A stretch of 64,000 nt of DNA from positions 25,490-89,489 of the forward strand of contig NZ_NTUP01000068.1 of the NCBI RefSeq assembly GCF_002561455.1, given 5' to 3'. Positions 15,738 through 23,970 of this stretch are shown here, piece after piece (the first letter of the stretch is position 1; each line of letters starts with the position of its first letter). This DNA is from Bacillus sp. AFS015802 (lineage in GTDB: Bacteria; Bacillota; Bacilli; Bacillales; Bacillaceae_B). Below the pieces are notes generated by a model. It made no database searches, was not told where the DNA came from, and saw only the letters and a program-made list of their open reading frames with translations. Made by a program: the position numbers and the translations under genes.

Positions 15738-17266
15738 GTATTCCCCTGTAATTCTTTATAAAGCTTCTCATAATTTTCATCCTGCCTATTTAATTCATAG
15801 GCTTTTTTTGCATGAATGAGGGCCTCCTCCCTATCTCCAGAATCGATCAGGATCAATGCGAGATTATAATGGGCTTCATGGAACCCTTCATCTTCTTCGA
15901 TAGCGGCCATCAGATGCTTTTTCGCTGGTGCCAATTTATTCTGCTTGATTTCAGCATACGAAAGGTAGAAGAACGTTTGTGCATTTGGTGATCCTTCTTC
16001 CACCACAGGGATAAGAATCTTCTCGGCTTCCTCCCATTTCTGATCCGATATTTTTTCCTGTGCAACCCCGTTTACGGTATCGACGTCCCAGGAAGTTGAA
16101 TCCGTTCCGATTCCTTGCCAGACAAGTGCACCTGTCAAGGCGATACTTCCGAGAAGGAATAAAATCTGACGCAGAGGACGGAACGCATTGGGAAGACTGA
16201 CGATCCCTGCCGCCAGGAACCCTCCGATAAGCCCTCCGATATGTCCGGCGTTGTCAATGCCGGGTAGGCTGAATCCCAGGACCAGATTCAAGAGGATGAC
16301 CGCAATGATATTGGTCCCCATGGTGCGGAAGAAGACATTTGGATGCAATACACCGAAGTATAACAGAGCGCCGAAACAGCCAAAGATCGCCCCGCTTGCT
16401 CCTGCTGAGAGATTGGAGGTAAACAGGAAGCTTGCGAGCGTGCCGGCGATGCCCGACAGCATATAAATGAGAACGAACCGGATCCTGCCGAACATCTTCT
16501 CCACGGCCATTCCAAGATAATAAAGGGCAAGTGTGTTCATTAAGAGATGCAATAATCCAATATGCAGGAAGATCGGGGTCACGAGGCGCCACCACTCCCC
16601 TTCAATCATAAGGGGGTTATACTTGGCCCCGAAGCGGATGAGCGTTTGTGGATCCTTACTCCCTCCGTTCAATTCAAGAATAAGGAACATGATGACCTGG
16701 ACGGCAATGAAGAAATAGGTAAAAAACGGCTTTCCTCTCTCAAACAGCTGCCTCTCTTTCTGCATCTGTTTGGATGAAGACGTCATGGTCATGTTTCTGA
16801 TCCACTCGACATTGGCCTCGAGTACTTCAGTCGGCAGCTCCCATTCCTCTTCATTGAAAAAAGGATCCTTCTTTAGCTCTTCAACGCTTTGATCACCATG
16901 AAGGAGGATGGGCTGAATGGTCGTCTTATGATGGGTCATCACGTCCTGAAAAAGACCCGGGTCACCATCGACAGGCGGAAAGGTTGATATATAGAGATTC
17001 TTTACGTGAAGGCGCCTTTTCCCAAGGGATTTCCGTACCTTCTCCCCATTCACGGAGGTCAATTCCAAATCCCTTTTGACCCAATTGCCCCAATCCAGGT
17101 CTTTACGGACAATCCGGATGATGTTGCCCTCTTTCATCCTCGAGTTCTCCAACCATATTTCATCCTGCCCGGGGGAAAGATCAAGGATCCGATAGTGTTT
17201 ATATTCCACTAAATAGTGTGCTATTTTCCAAAACAAATAATTATAGCGTAAATCCACATCATCCAC
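15734..17266 (-). CDS. yqgP: Rhomboid intramembrane serine protease with TPR tail (YqgP/GluP)
   Basis: A 510-residue rhomboid protease. Residues 1-170 form a cytosolic N-terminal domain, about 180-385 hold the membrane domain, and the C-terminus carries two or three TPR-like repeats (about 395-505). The catalytic dyad is S291 in GASGAIFG and H342 in GHIGGLIGG; the oxyanion histidine-asparagine pair is in HLLMN. In B. subtilis YqgP cleaves the magnesium transporter MgtE with FtsH. The start GTG at 17264-17266 has a weak binding site; a second GTG three codons in is possible. The 3' end overlaps the convergent gene by 4 bp. Confidence 0.93.
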   Translation of the reverse strand: MDDVDLRYNYLFWKIAHYLVEYKHYRILDLSPGQDEIWLENSRMKEGNIIRIVRKDLDWGNWVKRDLELTSVNGEKVRKSLGKRRLHVKNLYISTFPPVDGDPGLFQDVMTHHKTTIQPILLHGDQSVEELKKDPFFNEEEWELPTEVLEANVEWIRNMTMTSSSKQMQKERQLFERGKPFFTYFFIAVQVIMFLILELNGGSKDPQTLIRFGAKYNPLMIEGEWWRLVTPIFLHIGLLHLLMNTLALYYLGMAVEKMFGRIRFVLIYMLSGIAGTLASFLFTSNLSAGASGAIFGCFGALLYFGVLHPNVFFRTMGTNIIAVILLNLVLGFSLPGIDNAGHIGGLIGGFLAAGIVSLPNAFRPLRQILFLLGSIALTGALVWQGIGTDSTSWDVDTVNGVAQEKISDQKWEEAEKILIPVVEEGSPNAQTFFYLSYAEIKQNKLAPAKKHLMAAIEEDEGFHEAHYNLALILIDSGDREEALIHAKKAYELNRQDENYEKLYKELQGNT

Positions 17267-17379
17267 TACTTTCTTTTTAACTCTTTTAACATACGAAACG
17301 GAGTTGTATCAAAGAACCGGCTTTATAATAAAAGACGTGTCTCCCCCTACTATACCGAACCTGTTTTTATTGTGTAAAC

Positions 17380-17424
17380 AAAAAAGACTGTCAAAAAGGC
17401 TATGGCCCTCCTGCAGTCTTTTCT
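17380..17424 (-). terminator. Probable terminator after yqgO
   Basis: Arms AAAAAGACTG and CAGTCTTTTC around a 22-nt interior that can pair further through GGC/GCC. The T run lies on the minus strand, just beyond the yqgO stop codon. Confidence 0.6.
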
Positions 17425-17429
17425 TCAGG

Positions 17430-17612
17430 TCAAGAACGAAATGCGCCCTGTATGAATTTCGAGCGGATACCGGGTATTCCCATTGCGGCTTTCACCGCAA
17501 ATTTGCGAATGAGAAAATTCCCCAAAAACAGGTTTAACAAACGATATCGGTTCGGAACCAGAAAGAGAACCAAACCGCCCAACACTAACCATTTTGTCCA
17601 TCCGTTCATCAT
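17430..17612 (-). CDS. yqgO: YqgO-type small membrane protein
   Basis: A 60-residue basic protein with one hydrophobic stretch (WLVLGGLVLFLVP) and a C-terminal amphipathic part. The ATG at 17610-17612 is 4 nt after AGGAGGG and the next ATG is 7 nt after it, so either may be used. Size and position between yqgP and yqgN match B. subtilis yqgO. Function unknown. Confidence 0.75.
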   Translation of the reverse strand: MMNGWTKWLVLGGLVLFLVPNRYRLLNLFLGNFLIRKFAVKAAMGIPGIRSKFIQGAFRS

Positions 17613-17689
17613 GATCCCTCCTGCACATAGTTTGGATCATTTTGAATCAGCTTATCCACTATTTCAAATAAACCTTCCACTTTTTTTAT

Positions 17690-18475
17690 TCATGTCCAGC
17701 AGATGATGAGGATGATCACTCCCGCCATAAGGCTTGAAGAAGCATTAACAAGCTCATTATTCATCCAGAACCCCTTCGTCCTTTCAGTCGGCTCTCCACA
17801 GTGGACGGTTGACTCCGTATTCAGCCCGCATACTCTGCATCTGTAATCCAATTGGACATATGCCCCAAGCCATGTATCCAGGAGGTTTCCGAGAAATCCA
17901 GAAAGAGTGATCAATATAAACAGAGTGGAATCCATCCCATCCACTATAAAAATCGACGAAAGGGAAATAACGGCAGATCCCATGATGGCCGCCACTGTAC
18001 CAATAGGGGAAACGGCTCCTGATGTGCCTTTGGGAACTCGTTTAAGGGATCTTACGGAAAAAGGCAACTTACGACTGAGAGGACCGATTTCAGAGGCCCA
18101 CGTATCCGAATTTGCACCTGCGATCGAGGCGGCAAAAGCAAATGTCCATGCATCTTCCCCCGTCAGACTGAAGAGCAGGGCGAATAGGGCTGCAGGGCCG
18201 CCGTTTGCAAGGACCTGCTGCCAATCCCTTATGGACGTCTTCGCCAGCCGTTCCTCTATCCCAAGCTTAGCCTTCTTAAACAGATGGGACCAAATGCTTG
18301 ATGAAAGGAAAAATACCCCCAATACAAACAAGCCCCGGAAATCATACGCGTTGCCGATGACGAGGCCAATCACTACCGCCATCACAGCCCCGGATGAGCT
18401 TAAATTATGGGTTTTCCATCCTCCCAGTGCAATGGCAAAAATAAAGAGGACAAGAAAGAAAAATTCAGTGGTCAC
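17690..18475 (-). CDS. DUF92 family membrane protein
   Basis: A 261-residue protein with six or seven hydrophobic helices. The segment SIAGANSDTWASEIG and the glycine-rich VSPIGTVAAIMGS are the family's conserved core; near the end there is a CRVCG...HCG pair of cysteine motifs. DUF92 includes plant VTE6 phytyl-phosphate kinase and is related to dolichol kinase-like enzymes, so an isoprenoid-phosphate substrate is possible, not proven. The GTG start overlaps yqgN by 11 bp, so the two are probably coupled. Confidence 0.8.
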   Translation of the reverse strand: MTTEFFFLVLFIFAIALGGWKTHNLSSSGAVMAVVIGLVIGNAYDFRGLFVLGVFFLSSSIWSHLFKKAKLGIEERLAKTSIRDWQQVLANGGPAALFALLFSLTGEDAWTFAFAASIAGANSDTWASEIGPLSRKLPFSVRSLKRVPKGTSGAVSPIGTVAAIMGSAVISLSSIFIVDGMDSTLFILITLSGFLGNLLDTWLGAYVQLDYRCRVCGLNTESTVHCGEPTERTKGFWMNNELVNASSSLMAGVIILIICWT

Positions 18476-19031
18476 AGTTGATCCGTCTCTTTTCCGTCAA
18501 AATGGTTGAGACCCTCATATCAAACGATTCAATCGGCAGGGAATCGACGATTTGTTCTTCAAATGCAAGGGACAGCACCGTGCCTGAGAAGGCAGAAAGC
18601 AGTCGATCATAATATCCCCCGCCAAAACCAAGGCGGTAACCCCTGATGGTGTAGGCTAAACCCGGAACGATCATTAATTCAATACAATCGTTACGTACAG
18701 TCGTGGTCTTTTCGGAATCGGGTTCGTATAGATTGAAATAAGATTGTTCCAATTGCTGAAAATCACACAGTTCATAAAAGATCAATTGGCGCTTCTGGGG
18801 GAGACATTTTGGGACCACGACTGTTTTCCCTTCTTCCCAGCCTCTCTTAATGATATTCCAGGTGTTGACTTCAGGAGGATTGGAAACCGTAATCGCGATC
18901 GTGCGGCTGCCCTTCCACTCGGGAGAATGAAAGAGTCGTTGCTCTATCTCAAAACATTTTTGCTGAAATGCAATATGGTCGATGGATTTCAATGCTTGCA
19001 GCTGAGATTTCCGACGTTCTTTTTTAGACAT
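18465..19031 (-). CDS. yqgN: 5-formyltetrahydrofolate cyclo-ligase
   Basis: A 188-residue enzyme that converts 5-formyl-THF to 5,10-methenyl-THF using ATP. The family signature FGGGYYDR and the upstream VPGLAYTIRGYRLG are present, with an N-terminal basic motif KKERRKSQ for ATP binding. The start ATG follows GGAGGG. The B. subtilis neighbour rpmG lies upstream and DUF92 overlaps the 3' end. Confidence 0.93.
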   Translation of the reverse strand: MSKKERRKSQLQALKSIDHIAFQQKCFEIEQRLFHSPEWKGSRTIAITVSNPPEVNTWNIIKRGWEEGKTVVVPKCLPQKRQLIFYELCDFQQLEQSYFNLYEPDSEKTTTVRNDCIELMIVPGLAYTIRGYRLGFGGGYYDRLLSAFSGTVLSLAFEEQIVDSLPIESFDMRVSTILTEKRRINCDH

Positions 19032-19122
19032 ACGATCCCTCCATACTTACAATATTGATACTATTTTAATGGATTTTATATGTAAATGCATATGTAGAAC
19101 CAACTTATTAACCCAAAGCATA

Positions 19123-19153
19123 AAAAAAAGCAGCGGATAAAATCCGGCTGCTT
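19123..19153 (-). terminator. Terminator overlapping the rpmG stop codon
   Basis: Stem AAGCAGC-GGAT / ATCC-GGCTGCTT with a 3-nt loop; eight T follow on the minus strand. The 5' arm includes two bases of the rpmG stop codon. Confidence 0.85.
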
Positions 19154-19301
19154 ATTTCGTTTCGCGGTGAAGAGTCACACGCTTTAATTTCGGGCAATAT
19201 TTTTTTAGCTCTAAGCGGTCTGGGTTGTTACGTTTGTTCTTAGTAGTAATATAGTTACGCTCACCAGTTTCTGTGCAAGCTAAAGTAATGTTTACACGCA
19301 T
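19152..19301 (-). CDS. rpmG: 50S ribosomal protein L33, form with incomplete zinc ribbon
   Basis: A 49-residue L33 protein: [13 protein letters not shown] at the start, the invariant [20 protein letters not shown], and the end LHRETK. In zinc-binding L33 the first site reads CTEC and the second CPxC; here they read CTET and CPKL, so only one cysteine of each pair remains and zinc is not expected to be bound. The start ATG follows GGAGGG. It lies at the B. subtilis rpmGA position. Confidence 0.95.
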   Translation of the reverse strand: MRVNITLACTETGERNYITTKNKRNNPDRLELKKYCPKLKRVTLHRETK

Positions 19302-19358
19302 TATTATTTCCCTCCAAACATATACATCATCTACTATTCATACGACTTTTCTATAATA

Positions 19359-19934
19359 TCACTTTTCTCCGGGAAATGCTAGTCCGTTTTTTATTCTATC
19401 ACTTAAATTTGAAACTTCTTCTTCCATCGCGCCTTCAATGGCATATATTTTCCCATGTTTCACTTCAAAGGGCTTGAAAGAGAAGTCTAACATATACACC
19501 ATCATATGACTTCCATTGGTAATCGGGTAGTAGTATAAGCTCCCATTCGTCAGGGATTTCTTCCAGAGCTTCAGCCCTTTTAAATTTAGTGGATAGATGG
19601 TTTTCTTTACAGATTCAGCACAGGAAACAATATTGGTGATGGCAACGTTCTTACCACTATAATTCCAGAATGTGTCCTTCGACAGGGACAGGACCCCCAC
19701 GCCATCTTCCTTGCAGGCGAGCCACTCGATTAAAAAGAATACCTTTAACTGACGGGATTCTTTTGACGTATTCTCCATTTCAAATACGCAGGATCCGCCC
19801 CACCCCTCGACCTCTTCTTTCACTCTTACTACTATATCCGTAAGTGAGGCCTCAGAGTGGATCGGAACATATTCATTTTTCCTGCTCCAGGCTATTCCTT
19901 GGATACTGAACGTACGATTCGGATTCTCCATCAT
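19359..19934 (-). CDS. Unknown protein, last gene of the sugar operon
   Basis: A 191-residue cytoplasmic protein without recognised domains, signal peptide or membrane helix. It is rich in aromatic residues and beta-type patterns (GGSCVFEME, LKVFFLIEWLA, GVGVLSLSKDTFW, GSLYYYP). The ATG pair at 19929-19934 follows AAGGTGTAGAGG. It starts 6 bp after the stop of the nucleotidyltransferase gene and is therefore cotranscribed with it. The composition would suit a small carbohydrate-binding or regulatory protein, but nothing proves that. Confidence 0.6.
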   Translation of the reverse strand: MMENPNRTFSIQGIAWSRKNEYVPIHSEASLTDIVVRVKEEVEGWGGSCVFEMENTSKESRQLKVFFLIEWLACKEDGVGVLSLSKDTFWNYSGKNVAITNIVSCAESVKKTIYPLNLKGLKLWKKSLTNGSLYYYPITNGSHMMVYMLDFSFKPFEVKHGKIYAIEGAMEEEVSNLSDRIKNGLAFPGEK

Positions 19935-19940
19935 TAGCCT

Positions 19941-20948
19941 CTACACCTTTTGCCAGATTTTTATTTTCTTTCCGTAATACCTTGCAAGCTCCCTTGCCAG
20001 ATTTCGCCTGTCCGCCTTGGAATATATGATGAATCCCCTGTTTGGATCACTGACGATTTTCGTCCGTCCTCCATCTCTATGATCAAAAATGATCTCTTTC
20101 TGACTGGAGGAAGAAGGAACCGTCTCGAGCAGTTTGGCAAGGACCATCGGTTTCTTTCCATTTGGACAAGCCACCTGCAGCCTGGTGATGAAAGGTTCCA
20201 TAAAGTCCTTGGAATGGTGAAGGCCATTCTTCAAAGAGGGAGGGGAGAATTGTCCCCTCATGAGATCGTCCCTTGCACACTTGTATTCTTCCGGATTGCC
20301 GATGTCTCTCCAATAGGCACTGGTCTTGAACACGTAAACCTCTTCATCGTTCAGAAGGAGCTCAGGGATGAAATCCTTCCCAAAATCCCTAGCCCCTATG
20401 TGTGCATAGCGATCAAGGAGACGTGGATCGAGCATATATACACCCGTATTGACTTCATTTCCCGCCCACTCTTCAGGCTTCTCAATGAAATCGACCAATT
20501 TGCGGGTTTCGTCAGTATGACAGATCCCGTATTCCTTGGGATTCGCTACTTCTTTTGAGACGACGGTCATGACCGCCCGTTTCTCATAATGGAATTCAAT
20601 GACCTGATCAATCGGAATATTGGTAAAAGCATCCCCGCTCAGAACGAGGAACGGTTCACGGAGCCTGTGACGGGCAAGGAATATGCCACCGGCTGTACCG
20701 AGTGGTGTTTTTTCCTCAAGATAGGTGATATTTACATTGAACCGTTTTCCATCTCCGAAGTAATCCTTGATTGTTTCACTTTTATAACATGTGGTGATCA
20801 GAATATCTTTAATTCCATATGATCTTAGGAGATTGATGCTATATTCGAGTATTGGCTTGTTCAGAATCGGGACCATAGGCTTCGCAATGGACATCGTATA
20901 AGGCCTTAACCGCTTGCCTTCTCCACCTGCCAATATGACCGCCTTCAT
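19941..20948 (-). CDS. Sugar-phosphate nucleotidyltransferase with C-terminal extension
   Basis: A 335-residue NDP-sugar pyrophosphorylase. Residues 1-235 form the nucleotidyltransferase domain: AGGEGKRLRPYT binds nucleotide, IAKPMVPILNKP holds the catalytic lysine, LSGDAF holds the metal aspartate, and FIEKPEE is the sugar-binding motif. The last 100 residues (DGGRTKIVSDPNRGFIIYSKADRRNLARELARYYG) look like the final domain of phosphomannomutase/phosphoglucomutase, without the catalytic domains. Substrate is glucose- or mannose-1-phosphate by analogy. The ATG overlaps the stop of the GH57-GT4 gene (ATGA), so the two are coupled. Confidence 0.85.
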   Translation of the reverse strand: MKAVILAGGEGKRLRPYTMSIAKPMVPILNKPILEYSINLLRSYGIKDILITTCYKSETIKDYFGDGKRFNVNITYLEEKTPLGTAGGIFLARHRLREPFLVLSGDAFTNIPIDQVIEFHYEKRAVMTVVSKEVANPKEYGICHTDETRKLVDFIEKPEEWAGNEVNTGVYMLDPRLLDRYAHIGARDFGKDFIPELLLNDEEVYVFKTSAYWRDIGNPEEYKCARDDLMRGQFSPPSLKNGLHHSKDFMEPFITRLQVACPNGKKPMVLAKLLETVPSSSSQKEIIFDHRDGGRTKIVSDPNRGFIIYSKADRRNLARELARYYGKKIKIWQKV

Positions 20949-23263
20949 CTTTTTATGCCTTCCACTTTCGACTGAAGGAGCACATCGTCGTATACATGAA
21001 TGGTCTGGTCTGCGATCCGGTCCCAGCTAAACATGGACTGTGCCATTTTGAAGCCCAGTTTTCCCAACTGTTCGGATTTTTGGGGATCTTCAATCAATGA
21101 AACCAATTGGTTATAAAGACTTTGTTCCTGATTGGGTTCAAATAATAACCCGGTTTGTTCATGTTTCACAATGGACTTCAGGCCGCCTGTATTGGAAGCG
21201 ACCACTCCTTTACGGAACGCCATAGCCTCCAGGGCCACGATCCCGAACGGTTCGTACAGACTCGGGAAGATGACGGCCAGACATTTCTTCAGATAGTCGT
21301 TCCGCTCCCTATCTGATATATATCCCACAAACGATACGATATCAGAAAGATCTTCGCCTATGACCATCTGACGATAATGCTCGAGCATCGGGCCCTTCCC
21401 CGCTACAACAAAGGAGATGTTATATCCCTCTTCCTTCAACCTTGAAGCGACCCGGATGATGGTATCGAACCCTTTCTCATGAACCATCCTGCCGATGGAA
21501 AAGAAGTACGGTGCCGATGGTTTCACAGAGTCGTATGGGGAGGACTGATCCAGCTTTTCCAGTTCCACACCGTTTGGTATGACGGCGATGGGTGCGTCAA
21601 TCGTAAATAAACTCTTGATCTCCTCTTTCATATGCTCACTGCAAACAATGAGATGATCAGTTGCACCGATGAGGAGCTGCTCTTCCCCGTGGATCTTATG
21701 CTGTAAATCCGTATAAATCCCCTGATTCCTTCCGTGTTCAGTCGCATGGATCGTAGTGATAAGAGGAAGCGCGTAATATTCCTTCAGCTTCATCGCTGAC
21801 GTCGATACGATCCAATCATGTGCATGAATATGGGTGATTCTTTCATCCCTAATCAAGTCATGGGCGTAATGAATGAAAGCCTGATTCAAATCGAATACCC
21901 ATTTAAAGAAATCCTCTTCATATGGATGCAAAGGATGCACCCGATGGATTGTGACGCCTTCCATTTTCTCCAATGGAAGGGCATCATTTGCTTTGGCGGT
22001 AAGCACATGCACATGCTTCCCTTTTTTCACCAGATTGTTGGCCAGATCATACACATGCCTTGAGAGTCCTCCCACGATATTAGGCGGGTATTCCCAGGAA
22101 AGAATCAGGACTGAATCATGCTTCTCTACCACGTCACCCTTCATTTCCGCGGAGAGCTTCTCAAGTACCCTGTCAGATGGAAAAGGAAGGAGACCCTTAC
22201 GATGAAGAAGGAGGTGTCCGTCCTTTTGGCCATCCATGATTTGGTCAAGCAGCTGATCGAAGTGGATAGTCGATAGTCCATCCTCACCATGAAAACCAGC
22301 CATGGATGATACCCACTCTCTCATGAGCTGATGAATCCACTCTGCTTCGACGCCAGAAGTCAACACAGTCTCCAGCTGCTCTTCCATGCGATGGACCATC
22401 CGAATATGTTTAATGGCTGAATCTGATAGAATCGGGGATTGCCCCTCCATTCCAAGATACCCGAATCCCACTCTTGAAAGGGCGGTTGGTTTATCCATCA
22501 TGTCTGTCAACGCATGACGGGGTCCTCCACTATCAAGCTTCTTTAATGCCTCGTAATCTGCAAGGTCTTTTACAAAGACCATTGAAAGGGGAAGACCAGT
22601 TTCTGCTTCCATTCTGCCCTCAGATACAGGAAGCAGCTTCAGTCCCCTCGGTGTCCTGATTACACCACTGTCATATTCCTTTTCACTATGTTCATAAGAG
22701 AAGGAAGAAATGAAGGTGAAATCGATTCCTTGTTGAGTGAGATAAAGATCGATGCCCGGCAAATAGGCGGCTTGTGGCAGCCAGAAAGATTCAGGGGCTT
22801 TTTGCACATATTCCTTGTATAATAATGTACTCACCCGCACCTGGTATTCTATGGCACTTGGAGTGCGGTAATGGGTGATTGGAAAAGGGCTTACCGTCGT
22901 AGGGATGAGGATGACTTTCCCTTCCATTTCAAGCTGCTTGTAGGCTTGTACGAGATTCATGTCATAGGTCGACCACTGTGAGTAGATGAGCTGCCACCTA
23001 TGCCTATCCTGAGATCCCGCCTGCAGAAGATGATGTTGAATGATGGTTTGGGCCCTCTCTCTAAACTCCTCGCTCATAAAAAGTGAAAACAGGAGAGGAT
23101 TCAACACGACCGGAATGGATACACCATCATTCCGCTCCAGGAAATCAATCAATTCACTATTCTCTATAAGTAATTCAGTAAGCTTATCTTCCTTTTCATA
23201 ACAGTGTGAGAAATCCAGGTCATTACATTTTGGATAAACCATGATTTCTGAAAGATCCTTCAT
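20945..23263 (-). CDS. GH57-like / GT4 glycosyltransferase fusion protein
   Basis: A 772-residue cytoplasmic protein in two parts. Residues 1-370 resemble the GH57 (DUF1957) fold of alpha-glucan branching enzymes, recognisable in FWLPQAAYLPGIDLYLTQQGIDF. There the usual WLPE motif reads WLPQ (Q164), and the N-terminal His motif cannot be found, so this half may be inactive. Residues 388-772 are a complete GT4 glycosyltransferase: EYPPNIVGGLSRHV, HAHDW, IPNGVELE, GRMVHEKGFD and the E-x7-E motif EPFGIVALE. ATGA overlaps couple it to the genes on both sides. The start ATG at 23261-23263 follows GGGGGGAAAAGG. Likely role: making or modifying a glucan or mannan from an NDP-sugar made by the next gene. 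It stands where B. subtilis has the glycosyltransferase gene yqgM. Confidence 0.85.
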   Translation of the reverse strand: MKDLSEIMVYPKCNDLDFSHCYEKEDKLTELLIENSELIDFLERNDGVSIPVVLNPLLFSLFMSEEFRERAQTIIQHHLLQAGSQDRHRWQLIYSQWSTYDMNLVQAYKQLEMEGKVILIPTTVSPFPITHYRTPSAIEYQVRVSTLLYKEYVQKAPESFWLPQAAYLPGIDLYLTQQGIDFTFISSFSYEHSEKEYDSGVIRTPRGLKLLPVSEGRMEAETGLPLSMVFVKDLADYEALKKLDSGGPRHALTDMMDKPTALSRVGFGYLGMEGQSPILSDSAIKHIRMVHRMEEQLETVLTSGVEAEWIHQLMREWVSSMAGFHGEDGLSTIHFDQLLDQIMDGQKDGHLLLHRKGLLPFPSDRVLEKLSAEMKGDVVEKHDSVLILSWEYPPNIVGGLSRHVYDLANNLVKKGKHVHVLTAKANDALPLEKMEGVTIHRVHPLHPYEEDFFKWVFDLNQAFIHYAHDLIRDERITHIHAHDWIVSTSAMKLKEYYALPLITTIHATEHGRNQGIYTDLQHKIHGEEQLLIGATDHLIVCSEHMKEEIKSLFTIDAPIAVIPNGVELEKLDQSSPYDSVKPSAPYFFSIGRMVHEKGFDTIIRVASRLKEEGYNISFVVAGKGPMLEHYRQMVIGEDLSDIVSFVGYISDRERNDYLKKCLAVIFPSLYEPFGIVALEAMAFRKGVVASNTGGLKSIVKHEQTGLLFEPNQEQSLYNQLVSLIEDPQKSEQLGKLGFKMAQSMFSWDRIADQTIHVYDDVLLQSKVEGIKR

Positions 23264-23964
23264 GCCTTTTCCCCCCCATTCATGACATAATACGAATACG
23301 TGCTCACATGCTCGACCCACTTCGGCTCCTTGATTAATCCCTGTTCGTATTCCACTAGCTCCTTCAACCTGTGAGCCTCCTGATGATGAGAGGTCCTCGG
23401 TGTATGAAGGACATTGGAACGGGCGAATGCCACAAAGTCACCTGAAGGCAATCGCAAGCCGATTTCCATGCAGTAGCTCCGGTTTTCTTTTAATCCGTTT
23501 ACAAACCAATCGCTTTCTGTATACGGAACATAAGAATCCGAATGATGATGCTGATTATGCCCGTTAAATGAAATCGAGGTAACATCATATAATCGAAGCA
23601 CAAATGGTCCGGAATCGCTGTCCATCTTAAAATGGTCTTTCACATGCCGGATCCATTCATGTGAGATGCTCCAGTAGCAATAGATCCTGGAAGGAGTAGA
23701 AAACGTGATTGACAACTCGGCGGCACGAGGGCCTTTAGCATTGCGCTTTGGCATCCTCCTGCCGAAAGAAGCTCTTCCGACACGTTTCTTCTGTGTCGCG
23801 GGTTTCATCAATTCGACAGCCGGGGAGGTTTCCCCCCCTGACTCCAACGCTTTCTGATACTTCACCCATTGATACTGAACCTTTCCGACGGTTGTATTCA
23901 ATTCTTTGGCAATCTTCCTGAATGACACTCCCTGTTCCTTTAACTTGATAATTTCTGTGATCAA
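23260..23964 (-). CDS. DUF4912 protein with N-terminal HTH, first gene of the sugar operon
   Basis: A protein of about 234 residues. Residues 1-45 form a resolvase-like helix-turn-helix (LKEQGVSFRKIAKELNTTVGKVQYQW); a basic linker RVGRASFGRRMPKRNAK follows; residues 80-195 form the DUF4912 domain (SRIYCYWSIS, LRLYDVTSISFNG, NGLKENRSYCMEIGL). The ATG at 23968-23970 lies directly against AGGAGGA, whereas the TTG at 23962-23964 is six nt away, so TTG is preferred. DUF4912 genes are known next to GH57 and glycogen synthase-like genes in other phyla; its role is unknown. The stop overlaps the next start (ATGA). Confidence 0.8.
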   Translation of the reverse strand: MITEIIKLKEQGVSFRKIAKELNTTVGKVQYQWVKYQKALESGGETSPAVELMKPATQKKRVGRASFGRRMPKRNAKGPRAAELSITFSTPSRIYCYWSISHEWIRHVKDHFKMDSDSGPFVLRLYDVTSISFNGHNQHHHSDSYVPYTESDWFVNGLKENRSYCMEIGLRLPSGDFVAFARSNVLHTPRTSHHQEAHRLKELVEYEQGLIKEPKWVEHVSTYSYYVMNGGEKA

Positions 23965-23970
23965 AGCCAT

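Noticed and set aside
17907..18509. Plus-strand open frame of 200 codons opposite the DUF92 gene
   Set aside because: A shadow of the GC-rich codons on the minus strand; the minus-strand protein is clearly a membrane protein family member.
19950..20558. Plus-strand open frame of 202 codons opposite the nucleotidyltransferase
   Set aside because: Antisense shadow without a ribosome binding site; the minus-strand motifs are unambiguous.
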